Below are positions 36,010 through 44,490 of a DNA stretch of 64,000 bases, piece after piece (the first letter of the stretch is position 1; the number at the start of each line of letters is the position of its first letter). Origin of the DNA: DASUFZ01 sp035541475 (GTDB lineage Bacteria; Myxococcota_A; UBA9160; SMWR01); the NCBI GenBank assembly GCA_035541475.1, contig DATKND010000054.1, positions 17,141-81,140 on the forward strand, in the 5' to 3' direction. A program made the translations under genes and the position numbers. The notes under the pieces are model-generated. The model was not told the DNA's origin. It made no database searches and saw only the letters and a list, made by a program, of their open reading frames with translations.

Positions 36010-37436
36010 AGCGACGCCTCGCGCTCGGCATCGCGCTCGTGCAGATCCTCGCCTGCGCGAATGGGCACTGGCCCTTCGCGGAGAAGCCGGCCTGGGAGCT
36101 GCCCGCTCCGCCGCCGCCCGAGACGCCGATCGTCCCGCCCGGTCACCTTCACCGCGCGGCGCTCGAGAACGGGCTCCACGTGCTGATCCTCGAGGACCCG
36201 CGGCTGCCGCGCGTGGTGCTCGGCATGGCCTTCCGGCGCGGCGAGAGCAGCGTCCCGCCGGAGACCGCAGGGCTCGCCTCCTTCACGGCCGACCTGATGG
36301 AGCGCGGCGCCGGCGATCGCGACGCACTCGCGATGGCCGAAGCGATCGATCACCTCGGCGCGTCGCTCTCGGTGGCCGCCGGCTGGGACTCGCTGACGGT
36401 CGTGACGAGCGGCCTCTCGCGCGATCAGGAGGCGCTGTTCGACCTGCTGGCCGACGTGGTGCTGCGCCCGCGCTTCGACGCGGCCGAGGCGACGCGCGCG
36501 CGCGGCGAGTCGCTCGCAGCGCTCGAGCGCGCGCGCAACGACCCGTCCACCTTGACGAGCCGGTACACCGCGAGCGCGGTCTACGCGGGGCACCGCTTCG
36601 GGCTGCCGCTCTCCGGCACTCCGGAGACGGTCGCGCGCTTCGACGCTGCCGCCGCGCGCGACTTCCACCGGCGCGTCGCGCTGCCGAACGACGCGATCTT
36701 CTTCGCGTCGGGCGACGTGAACGTCGACGAGATGCTCGCGAAGGTGCGCGAGCACTTCGGCGACTGGGCGCAGGGCAGCATCGTCGACGTCGGCGCGCCG
36801 CCCCCCGCGCCCGCGCCGCCCGCGCGCCGCATCGTGCTGGTCGATCGCCCCGAGATGGTGCAGGCGCGCATCACGCTCTCGCACGACGGCATCGCGCGCA
36901 GCTCACCGGACAGGATCCCGGTGTCGCTGATGAACTCGGTTCTCGGCGGCAGCGGCTTCTCCTCGCGCCTGATGGAGACCTTGCGGACCTCGTCGGGTCT
37001 GACCTACAGCGTGTGGTCGGACTTCGCGCTGCGGCGGAGCCCCGGCCCCTTCGTGGTCTCGACCTTCACGGTGGTGCCCGAGACGCGCAAGGTGATCGAC
37101 CTGCTGCTCGCCGAGCTCGCGCGCGGGCGCGACGAGCCGCCCGGCGAGGACGAGCTCTCGTGGGCGCGCACGCTCGCGATCGGGCAGTTCGCGATGGGTC
37201 TCGAGACCTCGACCGCGGTCGTGCAGAGCCTCGTCGATCTCGACATCTACGACCTGCCCCAGGACTCGCTCGACACGTTCCGCTCGCGCGTGCGCGCGGT
37301 GACACCGGCAGACGTCGAACGGGTGGCGCGCGAGTACCTGCATCCGGACCGCGCGGCCGTCATCGTGGTGGGACCCGCGAAGGACATCGCGCCGCAGCTC
37401 GAAGGGCTCGGCAAGGTGGAGATCGTGAAGCCGTAG
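36006..37436 (+). CDS. M16-family protein lacking the zinc motif (non-catalytic partner)
   Basis: A 476-residue M16-fold protein. A lipoprotein-like signal (RRLALGIALVQILAC, Cys near residue 17) points to export and membrane attachment. Where its partner has HLFEH, this one reads TAGLASFTADLMERG, so the zinc ligands and catalytic Glu are missing. The fold is otherwise complete: ENGLHVLILEDPRLPRVVLGMAF at the start, and FLSSRLMETLRTSSGLTYSVWS-type substrate-binding residues (FSSRLMETLRTSSGLTYS). It resembles the beta-like chain of heterodimeric processing peptidases. The GTG at 36006 overlaps the upstream stop (GTGA). Confidence 0.92.
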   Translation: MKRRLALGIALVQILACANGHWPFAEKPAWELPAPPPPETPIVPPGHLHRAALENGLHVLILEDPRLPRVVLGMAFRRGESSVPPETAGLASFTADLMERGAGDRDALAMAEAIDHLGASLSVAAGWDSLTVVTSGLSRDQEALFDLLADVVLRPRFDAAEATRARGESLAALERARNDPSTLTSRYTASAVYAGHRFGLPLSGTPETVARFDAAAARDFHRRVALPNDAIFFASGDVNVDEMLAKVREHFGDWAQGSIVDVGAPPPAPAPPARRIVLVDRPEMVQARITLSHDGIARSSPDRIPVSLMNSVLGGSGFSSRLMETLRTSSGLTYSVWSDFALRRSPGPFVVSTFTVVPETRKVIDLLLAELARGRDEPPGEDELSWARTLAIGQFAMGLETSTAVVQSLVDLDIYDLPQDSLDTFRSRVRAVTPADVERVAREYLHPDRAAVIVVGPAKDIAPQLEGLGKVEIVKP

Positions 37437-37477
37437 TCTGTTCGGGAACGCTGGAGATACGGCCAGACACTTGCTCC

Positions 37478-38665
37478 TCATCCCGCGGCGTCGCTGGCGC
37501 TGTCGGGACTCGACACGGGCCGCGGCACCACGTCGATTCGGACGGGCGGTGTCAGCTCCTCGCGGCCGCCCGCGCCGAGCTCGCGCAGCTTGCGCGCCTG
37601 CGGCAGCACGCGCGACTCGAAGGAGCCGACCGCCGTGTTGAAGTGCGCGACGGAGCGCTCGAGCGCGCCGCCGAGACGGCCGAGGTGCCCCGTCAGTCCC
37701 ACGAGCCGATGCTCCATCTCGCGGGCGAGCTCGAGGACCTGGCGCGCGCCGTCGGCGAGACGCTGCTCGCGCCAGCCGTGCGCGACCGCGGCGAGCAGCG
37801 CGTAGAGCGTCGCCGGCGTCGCGACCACGACGCCGCGCGCGAGCGCATCGGCGACGAGCGCGCTGTCGTGCTCGACGGCGGCGCCGAGGAAGCCCTCGTG
37901 CGGCAGGAAGAGCACCACGAACTCGGGGCTGCGCTCGAGCCGCTCGGCGTAGCCGCGCCCGGCGAGCGCCTCGACGTGGCGCTTCACGTGACCCGCGTGG
38001 CGCGCGAGCGCCCGCTCGCGCTCTTCGGGCCCCTTTGCCTCCACCGCCTCGAGGTAGGCGTCGAGCGGCGCCTTCGCGTCGACCGCGATTTCGCGGCCGC
38101 CCGGCAGCCGCACCAGCAGATCGGGCCGCGCGGCGCCGGCGCCCGCGCCGAGCGAGACCTGCTCGGCGAAGTCGCAGTGCGCGGACAGCCCCGCGAGCTC
38201 GACGGTGCGCCGCAACGTCAGCTCGCCCCAGCGGCCGCGCGAGCCCGGCGCGCGCAGCGCGTGCGCGAGGTCGGAGGTCTGCGCTGCGAGCGCGCGCAGC
38301 TGCTCGCTCATCTGACCGCCGTGCAGCGCGCGCAGCCGCTCGACCTCCTGAGCCTCGCGCTGGTAGTGCGCGAGCGCGTCGCGGAGCGGTGTCACCACGT
38401 CCTCGATCGACTGGCGCCGCCCGCTCCAGTCCGCGGTCGAGGCGTCCTGGAGCGCGCGGAAGCGCTCGGCCGCGAGCGCGAGGAAGCCCTCGTTGTTCTG
38501 GCGCAGCGCCTCCGCCGCGACGGCCTGGAAGGCGTCGCGCAGCGCGTGCCGTCGTCGCGCGGCGAGCCACACCGCCGTGGCGCTCGTCGCGACCACCGCG
38601 ACAGCCAGCCCGATGAAGAGGGCCGGAAATCCCCCGGCCGCGATCTCCGTCCAGAGCGTCTGCAT
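37478..38665 (-). CDS. rmuC: DNA recombination protein RmuC
   Basis: A 395-residue protein with an N-terminal transmembrane helix (ALFIGLAVAVVATSATAVWLAA, ~15-36), a coiled coil (~45-150), and the RmuC domain (~155-340): GSRGRWGELTLRRTVELAGL, RPDLLVRLPGGREIAVDAKAPLDAYLEA and FVVLFLPHEGFLGAAVEHD. The Asp and Lys in AVDAKAP match a PD-(D/E)xK-like nuclease core. RmuC limits inversion at short inverted repeats. The ATG at 38665 follows GGGGAGGA; longer in-frame starts add an implausible polar tail. It stands alone, downstream of a strong terminator hairpin. Confidence 0.93.
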   Translation of the reverse strand: MQTLWTEIAAGGFPALFIGLAVAVVATSATAVWLAARRRHALRDAFQAVAAEALRQNNEGFLALAAERFRALQDASTADWSGRRQSIEDVVTPLRDALAHYQREAQEVERLRALHGGQMSEQLRALAAQTSDLAHALRAPGSRGRWGELTLRRTVELAGLSAHCDFAEQVSLGAGAGAARPDLLVRLPGGREIAVDAKAPLDAYLEAVEAKGPEERERALARHAGHVKRHVEALAGRGYAERLERSPEFVVLFLPHEGFLGAAVEHDSALVADALARGVVVATPATLYALLAAVAHGWREQRLADGARQVLELAREMEHRLVGLTGHLGRLGGALERSVAHFNTAVGSFESRVLPQARKLRELGAGGREELTPPVRIDVVPRPVSSPDSASDAAG

Positions 38666-38710
38666 GGCGAATCCTCCCCGAGATGTCCGGCGGAGAGGAT
38701 CGGGCGGGGG

Positions 38711-38729
38711 TGTGACAGATCCGGTCACA
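38711..38729. promoter_or_regulatory. Small palindrome upstream of rmuC
   Basis: TGTGAC (38711-38716) and GTCACA (38724-38729) form a perfect 6-bp inverted repeat with a 7-base spacer, about 45 bp before the rmuC start. The arms resemble a Crp/Fnr half-site (TGTGA), but the spacing is larger than the N6 of Crp sites. It could be a binding site in the rmuC promoter or a small hairpin of the terminator region. Significance is uncertain. Confidence 0.3.
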
Positions 38730-38735
38730 GAGGCG

Positions 38736-38795
38736 GGGCGAGGCAGAGGCCCCGAAGAGGAACCCATGGCCGCCGCAGGGGCCTCTGCCTCGCCC
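38736..38795 (-). terminator. 18-bp perfect hairpin at the end of the catabolic operon
   Basis: The segment 38736-38753 (GGGCGAGGCAGAGGCCCC) is the exact reverse complement of 38778-38795, with a 24-base loop. It lies 18 bases beyond the stop of the CoA transferase gene, the last of eight minus-strand genes. This is the longest perfect inverted repeat I noticed in the window. No T-run follows on the minus strand, so a Rho-independent terminator of the classical kind is not certain; an mRNA 3'-end stabiliser or a cruciform is possible. Confidence 0.65.
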
Positions 38796-38812
38796 AGCCC
38801 GGTGGTCCGCCC

Positions 38813-40039
38813 TCAGAGGATCGCGCCGCTCTCCTTGGCGCGGAGGATGTCGTCCCACTCGAGCCCGAGACCGAGCAGCACCTCTTCGGTGTGCTGACCG
38901 TGCTCGGGCGCGGCGCCGATCTGCGGCACCTGCTCGTCGAATTGCACCGGCGCCGCCACGAGCTGACACGTCGAGCCGTTCGCGAGTTCCACGTCGGCGA
39001 GATATCCGTTCGCGATCGCCTGGGGATCGTCGTAGAGCTCGCCGGGGTACTGCACCGGCGCCCACACGCCGTCGGTCGTGGCGAGCTTCTTCTTCCAGAT
39101 CTCGAGGTTGTGCTCCGCGAAGATCGCGTCGAGCGTCCGCACGCACTCGGCCTTGTTCGCCGCGCGCGCGGCGGCATTCGCGAAGCGCGGGTCGTCGATC
39201 AGGTCCTCGCGCCCGAGGTGACGGCAGAGGTCGGGCCAGTTGCGGTCCGATTGCAGCATCACAAGCATGATCCAGCGTTTGTCCTTCGTCGGATACGCGT
39301 TCACGATCGGGTTCGGCGCCTGCGTCCGGTCCATCTTCGGCATGCCCTTGCCGAGGCCGAGCGCCGCGAGCGCGCGCGCCATCGTGATGTCGGCCGAGAT
39401 GTTCCACATTGCCGTGGAGAGCAGCGAGATGTCGACGACGGATCCGACTCCCGTGCGCTCGCGGCGGAAGAGCGCGGTCGCGATGCCGCCCGCGATCGTC
39501 ATGCCGCCGATGCTGTCGCCGAAGGCGGGCCGCTGGCTGACGGGCGGATCCTCGCTGCCCGCGCCGCTGATCGCGGCGCCGATGCCTCCGCGCGCCCAGT
39601 AGCTCGCGGCGTCGTAGCCGCCGCGCTCGGCGTCGGGACCGCGCACGCCCTGGCCGGAGCCGCGCGCGTAGACGATGCGGGAATTCACGCGCCGGATGTC
39701 GTCCACGTCGATCGCGAGCCGGCGCCGCGCGTCCGGCAGGAAGCTGGTCAGGAAGACGTCGCTCTTCGCGGCCAGCTTGTAGAGGAGCTCGCGGCCCGTG
39801 TCGGTGCGGATGTCGAGCGCGACGCTCTTCTTGCCGCGGTTCGGCTGCTCCCACATGAAGTTGAAGCCGCCCTGCGGCAGCAGCCCCGAGGTGACGAGTC
39901 CGCGCTGCGGATCGCCCGTCTTCGGGTGCTCGATCTTGATGACCTCGGCGCCCCAGTCCGCGAGGATCGCGCCCGCGGAAGGCACGAACCACCACTGCGC
40001 CACCTCGAGCACCCGGATTCCGTCGAGCGGTCTCTCCAT
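38813..40039 (-). CDS. Family III CoA transferase (CaiB/BaiF-like)
   Basis: A 408-residue enzyme that moves CoA between carboxylic acids. It opens with LDGIRVLEVAQWWFVPSAGAILADWGAEVIKIEHPKTGD, the family's first signature; the Asp nucleophile region is near YDAASYWARGGI, and FGDSIGGMTIAGGI follows. Two ATGs lie close together (40045 and 40039); GGGAGGA abuts the first, so the second (spacing about 8) is preferred. It ends the operon that begins with a Rieske oxygenase. It could activate or shuttle CoA to a carboxylated ring-cleavage intermediate (inference). Confidence 0.92.
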   Translation of the reverse strand: MERPLDGIRVLEVAQWWFVPSAGAILADWGAEVIKIEHPKTGDPQRGLVTSGLLPQGGFNFMWEQPNRGKKSVALDIRTDTGRELLYKLAAKSDVFLTSFLPDARRRLAIDVDDIRRVNSRIVYARGSGQGVRGPDAERGGYDAASYWARGGIGAAISGAGSEDPPVSQRPAFGDSIGGMTIAGGIATALFRRERTGVGSVVDISLLSTAMWNISADITMARALAALGLGKGMPKMDRTQAPNPIVNAYPTKDKRWIMLVMLQSDRNWPDLCRHLGREDLIDDPRFANAAARAANKAECVRTLDAIFAEHNLEIWKKKLATTDGVWAPVQYPGELYDDPQAIANGYLADVELANGSTCQLVAAPVQFDEQVPQIGAAPEHGQHTEEVLLGLGLEWDDILRAKESGAIL

Positions 40040-40059
40040 CGCCATTCCTCCCAGGCTCG

Positions 40060-41727
40060 TCAGCGCGCGGCGCCAGATTCCGAACGGAGTCGCGCGCGGA
40101 GATCGACCTTGCGGATCTTGCCCGAGGCCGTCCTCGGGAAGTCCGTCACGAATTGCAGCTCCTCGGGCCACTTCTGCCGCGCGAGCCCGACTCCGGACAA
40201 ATGCGCGGTGACCACAGCGAGTGTCACGGGAGCGACGCCTGGCAGCATGCGCACGATCGCGCACGCGTGCTCGCCGAGGCGCGCGTCGGGCGCGGCCACC
40301 ACGGCGACCTCGGCGACACCGGGCAGCGTGTGCAGCGCCTGCTCGATCTCGGCCGCGGAGAGGTTCTCGCCGCCGCGAATGATGATGTCCTTCATCCGGT
40401 CGGTGATGGTCAGGAAGCCGCCCTCGTCGAGTACGCCGACGTCGCCGGTGTGGTACCAGCCCTCGTCGTCGAACGCCGCGGCGGTGAGCGCCGGGTCCGT
40501 GTACCCGAGGCAGAGATCCGGGCCGCGCGAGAGGATCTCTCCGGGCGTGCCGGGCGGTACGTCGGCGCCGCCCTGGTCGACGAGGCGCAGCTCGACGCGA
40601 GGACACGCGCGCCCGTCGGTGCGGTGGCGGCGGTCCGCCAGATCCTCGAAGGTGCAGCCCGTCGTCGACGGATGCTCCGTCGATCCGTACGAGCGGATCA
40701 GGGTGATGCCGTGCGAGGCCGCCCGCTCGGCGAGCGCGATCGGCACGGGCGCGCCGCCGAGCCCGATCCGGCGCATCAGCGCGGCGTGCGCGGGCGTGAA
40801 GTCCGGGTGATCGAGCAGGCTCGCGAGGAAGACCGAGGCGCCGCTGCCCGAGCCGATGCGCGCCTCGAGCATCACCTCGAGCGCGTGCGCCGGATCCCAG
40901 CGGTCGATCAGGTGGATGTCCCCGCCCGTCGCGAGCGGACCGAGCACCGCGCCGAGCATCCCCGTCGCATGCGTGACCGGCGAGCCGATCAGATTCGGCT
41001 TGCCGGGCGTCATCCAGCTCTTCATGTGGCGGAGCTCGGCGAGCATCGTGCGGTGATCGTGGATCACGCCCTTCGGATCCGCGGTGGTGCCGGAGGTGTA
41101 GGCGAGCACCGCGACCTCGTCGGGCTCCACGACCGGGAGATCGGTCGCTGGTGTCCGCTGCGCACACGCCGACCAGCCGATGCGCGTGACGCCGTGGGGG
41201 ATCGGAGGCGCTTCACGGTCTTCTCCGATCACGACGTGCAGCCGGAGCGAGCGCGGAGCCGCGGTCGCGACGATCGCGTCGTAGTCGACATGGCCGTACG
41301 CGGGCGGCGAGATGTAGGCCACCGCGCCGCTCTGCTCGAGGATGAAGCCGACCTCCTTGCGGCCGTAGATGTGGACGATCGGCACCAGCACGTAGCCGCC
41401 GAGGGCCAGCGCCGCGAACGACACCACGGCCTCGCGCCAGTTAGGGAGCTGGAAGGCGACGGCCTCGCCGGGCTGCACGCCCATCTCGCGCAGCAGCGCG
41501 ACCAATCGCCGCGCCTCGGCGTCGACGTCCGCATAGCGACCCCGCCAGCCGCGCGAGCGCGACCACACGGCGATCGTCGCATCGGGATGCGCGGCGAGCC
41601 GGCGAGCGACCATCGCGCCCAGGGTGTCGTGGATCCACCACCCGGTGTCGACGTACGCCTTCTCGAGGTCGGGCGGGACCCGGCGCACGCGGAAGCGACC
41701 GGCCGCGCGATCCCGATCGACGCGCAT
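40060..41727 (-). CDS. Acyl-CoA synthetase (AMP-forming), cyclohexanecarboxylate-CoA ligase-like
   Basis: A 555-residue ANL-superfamily ligase. The P-loop motif is AYTSGTTADPKGVIHDH, the adenine-binding core LIRSYGSTEHPS, the hinge region DEGWYHTGDVGVLDEGGFLTITDRMKDIIIRGGENL, and the catalytic Lys TASGKIRKVDL. It activates a carboxylic acid with ATP and CoA. The closest remembered relatives are cyclohexanecarboxylate- and medium-chain-type ligases, which fits an alicyclic substrate but is not proof. A second ligase gene ends one base from its start, within the eight-gene operon. Confidence 0.93.
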   Translation of the reverse strand: MRVDRDRAAGRFRVRRVPPDLEKAYVDTGWWIHDTLGAMVARRLAAHPDATIAVWSRSRGWRGRYADVDAEARRLVALLREMGVQPGEAVAFQLPNWREAVVSFAALALGGYVLVPIVHIYGRKEVGFILEQSGAVAYISPPAYGHVDYDAIVATAAPRSLRLHVVIGEDREAPPIPHGVTRIGWSACAQRTPATDLPVVEPDEVAVLAYTSGTTADPKGVIHDHRTMLAELRHMKSWMTPGKPNLIGSPVTHATGMLGAVLGPLATGGDIHLIDRWDPAHALEVMLEARIGSGSGASVFLASLLDHPDFTPAHAALMRRIGLGGAPVPIALAERAASHGITLIRSYGSTEHPSTTGCTFEDLADRRHRTDGRACPRVELRLVDQGGADVPPGTPGEILSRGPDLCLGYTDPALTAAAFDDEGWYHTGDVGVLDEGGFLTITDRMKDIIIRGGENLSAAEIEQALHTLPGVAEVAVVAAPDARLGEHACAIVRMLPGVAPVTLAVVTAHLSGVGLARQKWPEELQFVTDFPRTASGKIRKVDLRARLRSESGAAR

Positions 41728-41728
41728 G

Positions 41729-43330
41729 TCAGGCGAGATCCGCCGCGGCGCGCGCGCGCAGCTCGTCCTTCACGACCTTGCCGGTCGCGTTGGTGGGCAG
41801 GGCTGGCACGGCCACCACGTGCCGCGGGACCTTGTAGTTCGCGAGTCGCTCGCGCGCCCAGCCGATGATCGCGGCGGCGTCGACGGAGCGCCCCGGCGCG
41901 GCGACGACGTACGCCATCGCGACCTCGCCCATGCGCGCGTCGGGCACGCCGATCACCGCGACCTGACCGATGGACTCGTGCGCGAGCAGCGCATTCTCGA
42001 CCTCGGCCGGGTACACGTTGAAGCCGCCGACGATCAGCATGTCCTTCGAACGCCCGACGATGCGGACGTAGCCGCGCTCGTCCATCGTCGCCAGATCACC
42101 CGTGTGCAGGAAGCCGCGCGCGTCGATGGCCGCGGCCGTCGCCTCCGGATCGTCGAGGTAGCCCTGCATCACGCTGTAGCCGCGGACGAGCAGCTCGCCC
42201 GTCGTCCCGCGCTCTACTTCCTCTCCCTTCGTGTCGGCCACGAGGATCTCGAGGCCGTCCATCGCGCGCCCGGCCGTCGTCGCGATCGTCTCGGCGTCGT
42301 CATCCGGTCTCGACCCCGTGCACGTGCCGGCCTCGGTGAGCCCGTAGCCGGTGAGGATCGAGCGGAACGGCAGCTCCGCGCGCATCTCGCGGATCAGCTC
42401 GACGGGGATGTCGGCCGCACCGGTGACGGCGACCCGCAAGGTGCGGAGGTCGAACTTCTTGCGGTCGCGGTGGTCGAGGATCGAGCGGTAGACGGTGGGT
42501 GCCCCGGGCAGCACGGTGATTCGCTCCTTCTCGACCAGGGACAGGACTTCGGGAACGTCGAAGACGGGAACCGGGACGATCGTCGCGCCTCGCAAGAGAC
42601 ACGCGAGCCACCCTGCCTTGTACCCGAACATGTGGAAGAACGGGTTTACGATCAGATAGCGATCGTCCCGACGGAGCCCGGCGAAATCGCACCACTGCCG
42701 GAACTGCTCGACGGTCTGGCCGTGGGTCATGACGACGCCCTTCGGTCGGCCCGTCGTGCCGGACGTGAACAGCACGTCGCTCGGGTCGCCTGGTCGGACG
42801 CCGGCCCGGCGCTCCGCATGCGCGGCGGCGGAGACTTCGCGCGCGCGCGCCGTGAAGACGTGCCAGCTCACGACCTCGACACCCTTCGGCGCCTCCCCGG
42901 CGCGCGCCGAGCCGTCGAGCAGCACGATCCGGCGCAGGTGGGGAAGCGGCGCGCCGACCGCGCCTAGCATCGCGACCGGATCGATGCCGAGGAAGCCGAT
43001 CGTCGTGACGAGCAGCATCGCCTTCGAAGCCGACAGCACGTACGCCGCTTCCGCGCCCTTGAAGCGCATGTTGATCGGCACGAGCGACGCGCCGGCGGAT
43101 TGCGCGCCGAGCGCGGCCACGATCCAGCCGAGCCCGTTCGGCGCCTGGATCGCGACGCGATCTCCCGGCTGCACGCCGGCCGCGATCATCGCGCGCGTCG
43201 AGATGCTCACGAGCTCGCCGAGCTCGCGGTAGGTGACGCGTCGAGCGCGCTCCACGACGGCCTCGGCATCGGGCCGCGCCGCGATGCTCGCCGCCACGGC
43301 GCCGGGGATCGTCTCCTGCTCGCTCCTCAC
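41729..43330 (-). CDS. Acyl-CoA synthetase (AMP-forming), FadD3-like
   Basis: A 533-residue ANL ligase. Motifs are LFTSGTTGRPKGVVMTHGQ, TGYGLTEAGTCTG (A5), GFLHTGDLATMDERGYVRIVGRSKDMLIVGGFNVYPAEVE and the catalytic Lys in TNATGKVVKDEL. The middle part (FFHMFGYKAGWLACLLRGA, ITVLPGAPTVYRSILDH) resembles FadD3, the ligase that activates the C/D-ring propanoate in steroid degradation; the similarity is from memory and the substrate here is open. Its start overlaps the thiolase-fold gene by four bases. Two ligases in one operon suggest two acid intermediates. Confidence 0.93.
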   Translation of the reverse strand: MRSEQETIPGAVAASIAARPDAEAVVERARRVTYRELGELVSISTRAMIAAGVQPGDRVAIQAPNGLGWIVAALGAQSAGASLVPINMRFKGAEAAYVLSASKAMLLVTTIGFLGIDPVAMLGAVGAPLPHLRRIVLLDGSARAGEAPKGVEVVSWHVFTARAREVSAAAHAERRAGVRPGDPSDVLFTSGTTGRPKGVVMTHGQTVEQFRQWCDFAGLRRDDRYLIVNPFFHMFGYKAGWLACLLRGATIVPVPVFDVPEVLSLVEKERITVLPGAPTVYRSILDHRDRKKFDLRTLRVAVTGAADIPVELIREMRAELPFRSILTGYGLTEAGTCTGSRPDDDAETIATTAGRAMDGLEILVADTKGEEVERGTTGELLVRGYSVMQGYLDDPEATAAAIDARGFLHTGDLATMDERGYVRIVGRSKDMLIVGGFNVYPAEVENALLAHESIGQVAVIGVPDARMGEVAMAYVVAAPGRSVDAAAIIGWARERLANYKVPRHVVAVPALPTNATGKVVKDELRARAAADLA

Positions 43331-44469
43331 AGCGACAGGATCGACACGCCCGCGACGCCGGGAGCGCCGTACAGCTGCGTGTAGCCGACCTTCGGATCGC
43401 CGGGCACCTGTCGCTCACCCGCGCGTCCGCGGAGCTGGAGCACGACCTCGTGCACCTGGCGCAGCCCCGACGCGCCGATCGGCTCGCCGTTCGCGAGGAG
43501 ACCCCCGTCGGTGTTGACCGGCAGCCCGCCGCCGATCTCGAGCTCGCCTTCCGCCACCAGCTTCTCCTGCTCGCCGTCGGCGCAGAAGCCGTTCTCGGCG
43601 AGGTGGATCACCTCGGCGCCGGCGTCCGTGTCCTGGAGCTGGATCACGTCCACGTCCTCGGGACCGATCCCGGCCGTCTCGTAGGCCGCGCGCGACGCGT
43701 CGACGGTCGGGCCCGACGTCTCCTCGATCGGCAGCCACGGGCTGTGCACCTCGAAGGCCCCGAGCCGGCGCGTGCGGACCGCGCTGGCGCGGAGGTAGAT
43801 CGGCTTGTCGGTGTAGCGGTGTGCGCGGTCGGCGCGGCACAGCACGACGGCCGCGGCGCCCTCGTCGGGGCTGCAGAACATGTACTGCGTGAGCGGATGG
43901 TTCAGCATCCGCGATCCGAGGATCTCCGCCTCCGAGAGCGGCTTGCGGCGGAAGGCGTTCGGGTTGAGAGCGCCGTTGCGGTAGCTCTTCGCGGCGACGC
44001 GCGCGAGCGTCGCCTGCGAGATGCCGTGGTCGTGCATGTACTTGTTGATCTTCATCCCGAAGAACTTGGTCGTGACGAACTGACCGAGCTCCCCGTACCA
44101 CGACGGACACGCGTACAGGCGCGGATCGGAGCTGAAGGCGCCGGGCGGATGCTTGTCCATGCCGACGGCGATTCCGAGGTCGGAGTCGCCGAGCCGGATC
44201 GTGCTCGCCGCCAGATTCAGCACGCTCGCCGCGGTCGCGCAGCCGTTGTAGACGTTGTTGAACGGGATACCCGTGAGGCCGAGCAGCGCGACCACCGCGT
44301 CCGGGTTGTCGATCTCGTAGCTCCCGGCGAACGCGAACTGGATGTCGCGCCACGCGACGCCGGCGTCGGCGAGCGCGCGGCGGATCGCGATGGCGCCCAT
44401 CTCGATGCCGGTCACGTCCTTGAAACGGCCGAACGGATGCAGCCCGACTCCGACGATCGCGACGTCCAC
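43327..44469 (-). CDS. Thiolase-fold lipid-transfer protein (Ltp/SCP-x-like aldolase candidate)
   Basis: A 380-residue thiolase-superfamily protein. VAIVGVGLHPFGRF opens it, and NGCATAASVLNLAAS holds the Cys77 position of thiolases. The two catalytic His are not kept: the usual HD motif reads LQDTDAGAEV (~278-287), and GHPxGASG is GEPIGASG (Glu329). The gene lies directly before a DUF35 OB-fold partner, the arrangement of Ltp2 with ChsH2 in steroid side-chain degradation, where the pair acts as a retro-aldolase. This protein is therefore more likely an aldolase-type C-C lyase than a thiolase (inference). The two genes are 21 bases apart. Confidence 0.88.
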   Translation of the reverse strand: MDVAIVGVGLHPFGRFKDVTGIEMGAIAIRRALADAGVAWRDIQFAFAGSYEIDNPDAVVALLGLTGIPFNNVYNGCATAASVLNLAASTIRLGDSDLGIAVGMDKHPPGAFSSDPRLYACPSWYGELGQFVTTKFFGMKINKYMHDHGISQATLARVAAKSYRNGALNPNAFRRKPLSEAEILGSRMLNHPLTQYMFCSPDEGAAAVVLCRADRAHRYTDKPIYLRASAVRTRRLGAFEVHSPWLPIEETSGPTVDASRAAYETAGIGPEDVDVIQLQDTDAGAEVIHLAENGFCADGEQEKLVAEGELEIGGGLPVNTDGGLLANGEPIGASGLRQVHEVVLQLRGRAGERQVPGDPKVGYTQLYGAPGVAGVSILSL

Positions 44470-44490
44470 TCCGAGACCTCCCTGATTCGA

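Noticed and set aside
38711..38729. Crp binding site before rmuC
   Set aside because: TGTGA and TCACA are nine bases apart, not six; no Crp-type regulator was seen in the window. It is kept only as a palindrome.
38736..38795. Terminal inverted repeats of an insertion sequence
   Set aside because: Only 24 bases separate the arms and no transposase or target duplication is present.
36903..39995. A ~1030-codon minus-strand frame through the M16, rmuC and CoA transferase region
   Set aside because: It is out of frame with rmuC and the CoA transferase, antisense to the second M16 gene, and has no family features.
37013..40810. A ~1265-codon plus-strand frame spanning rmuC and the CoA transferase
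   Set aside because: It lies antisense to two well-defined genes, crosses the operon end, and shows low-complexity Arg/Gly/Ala content.
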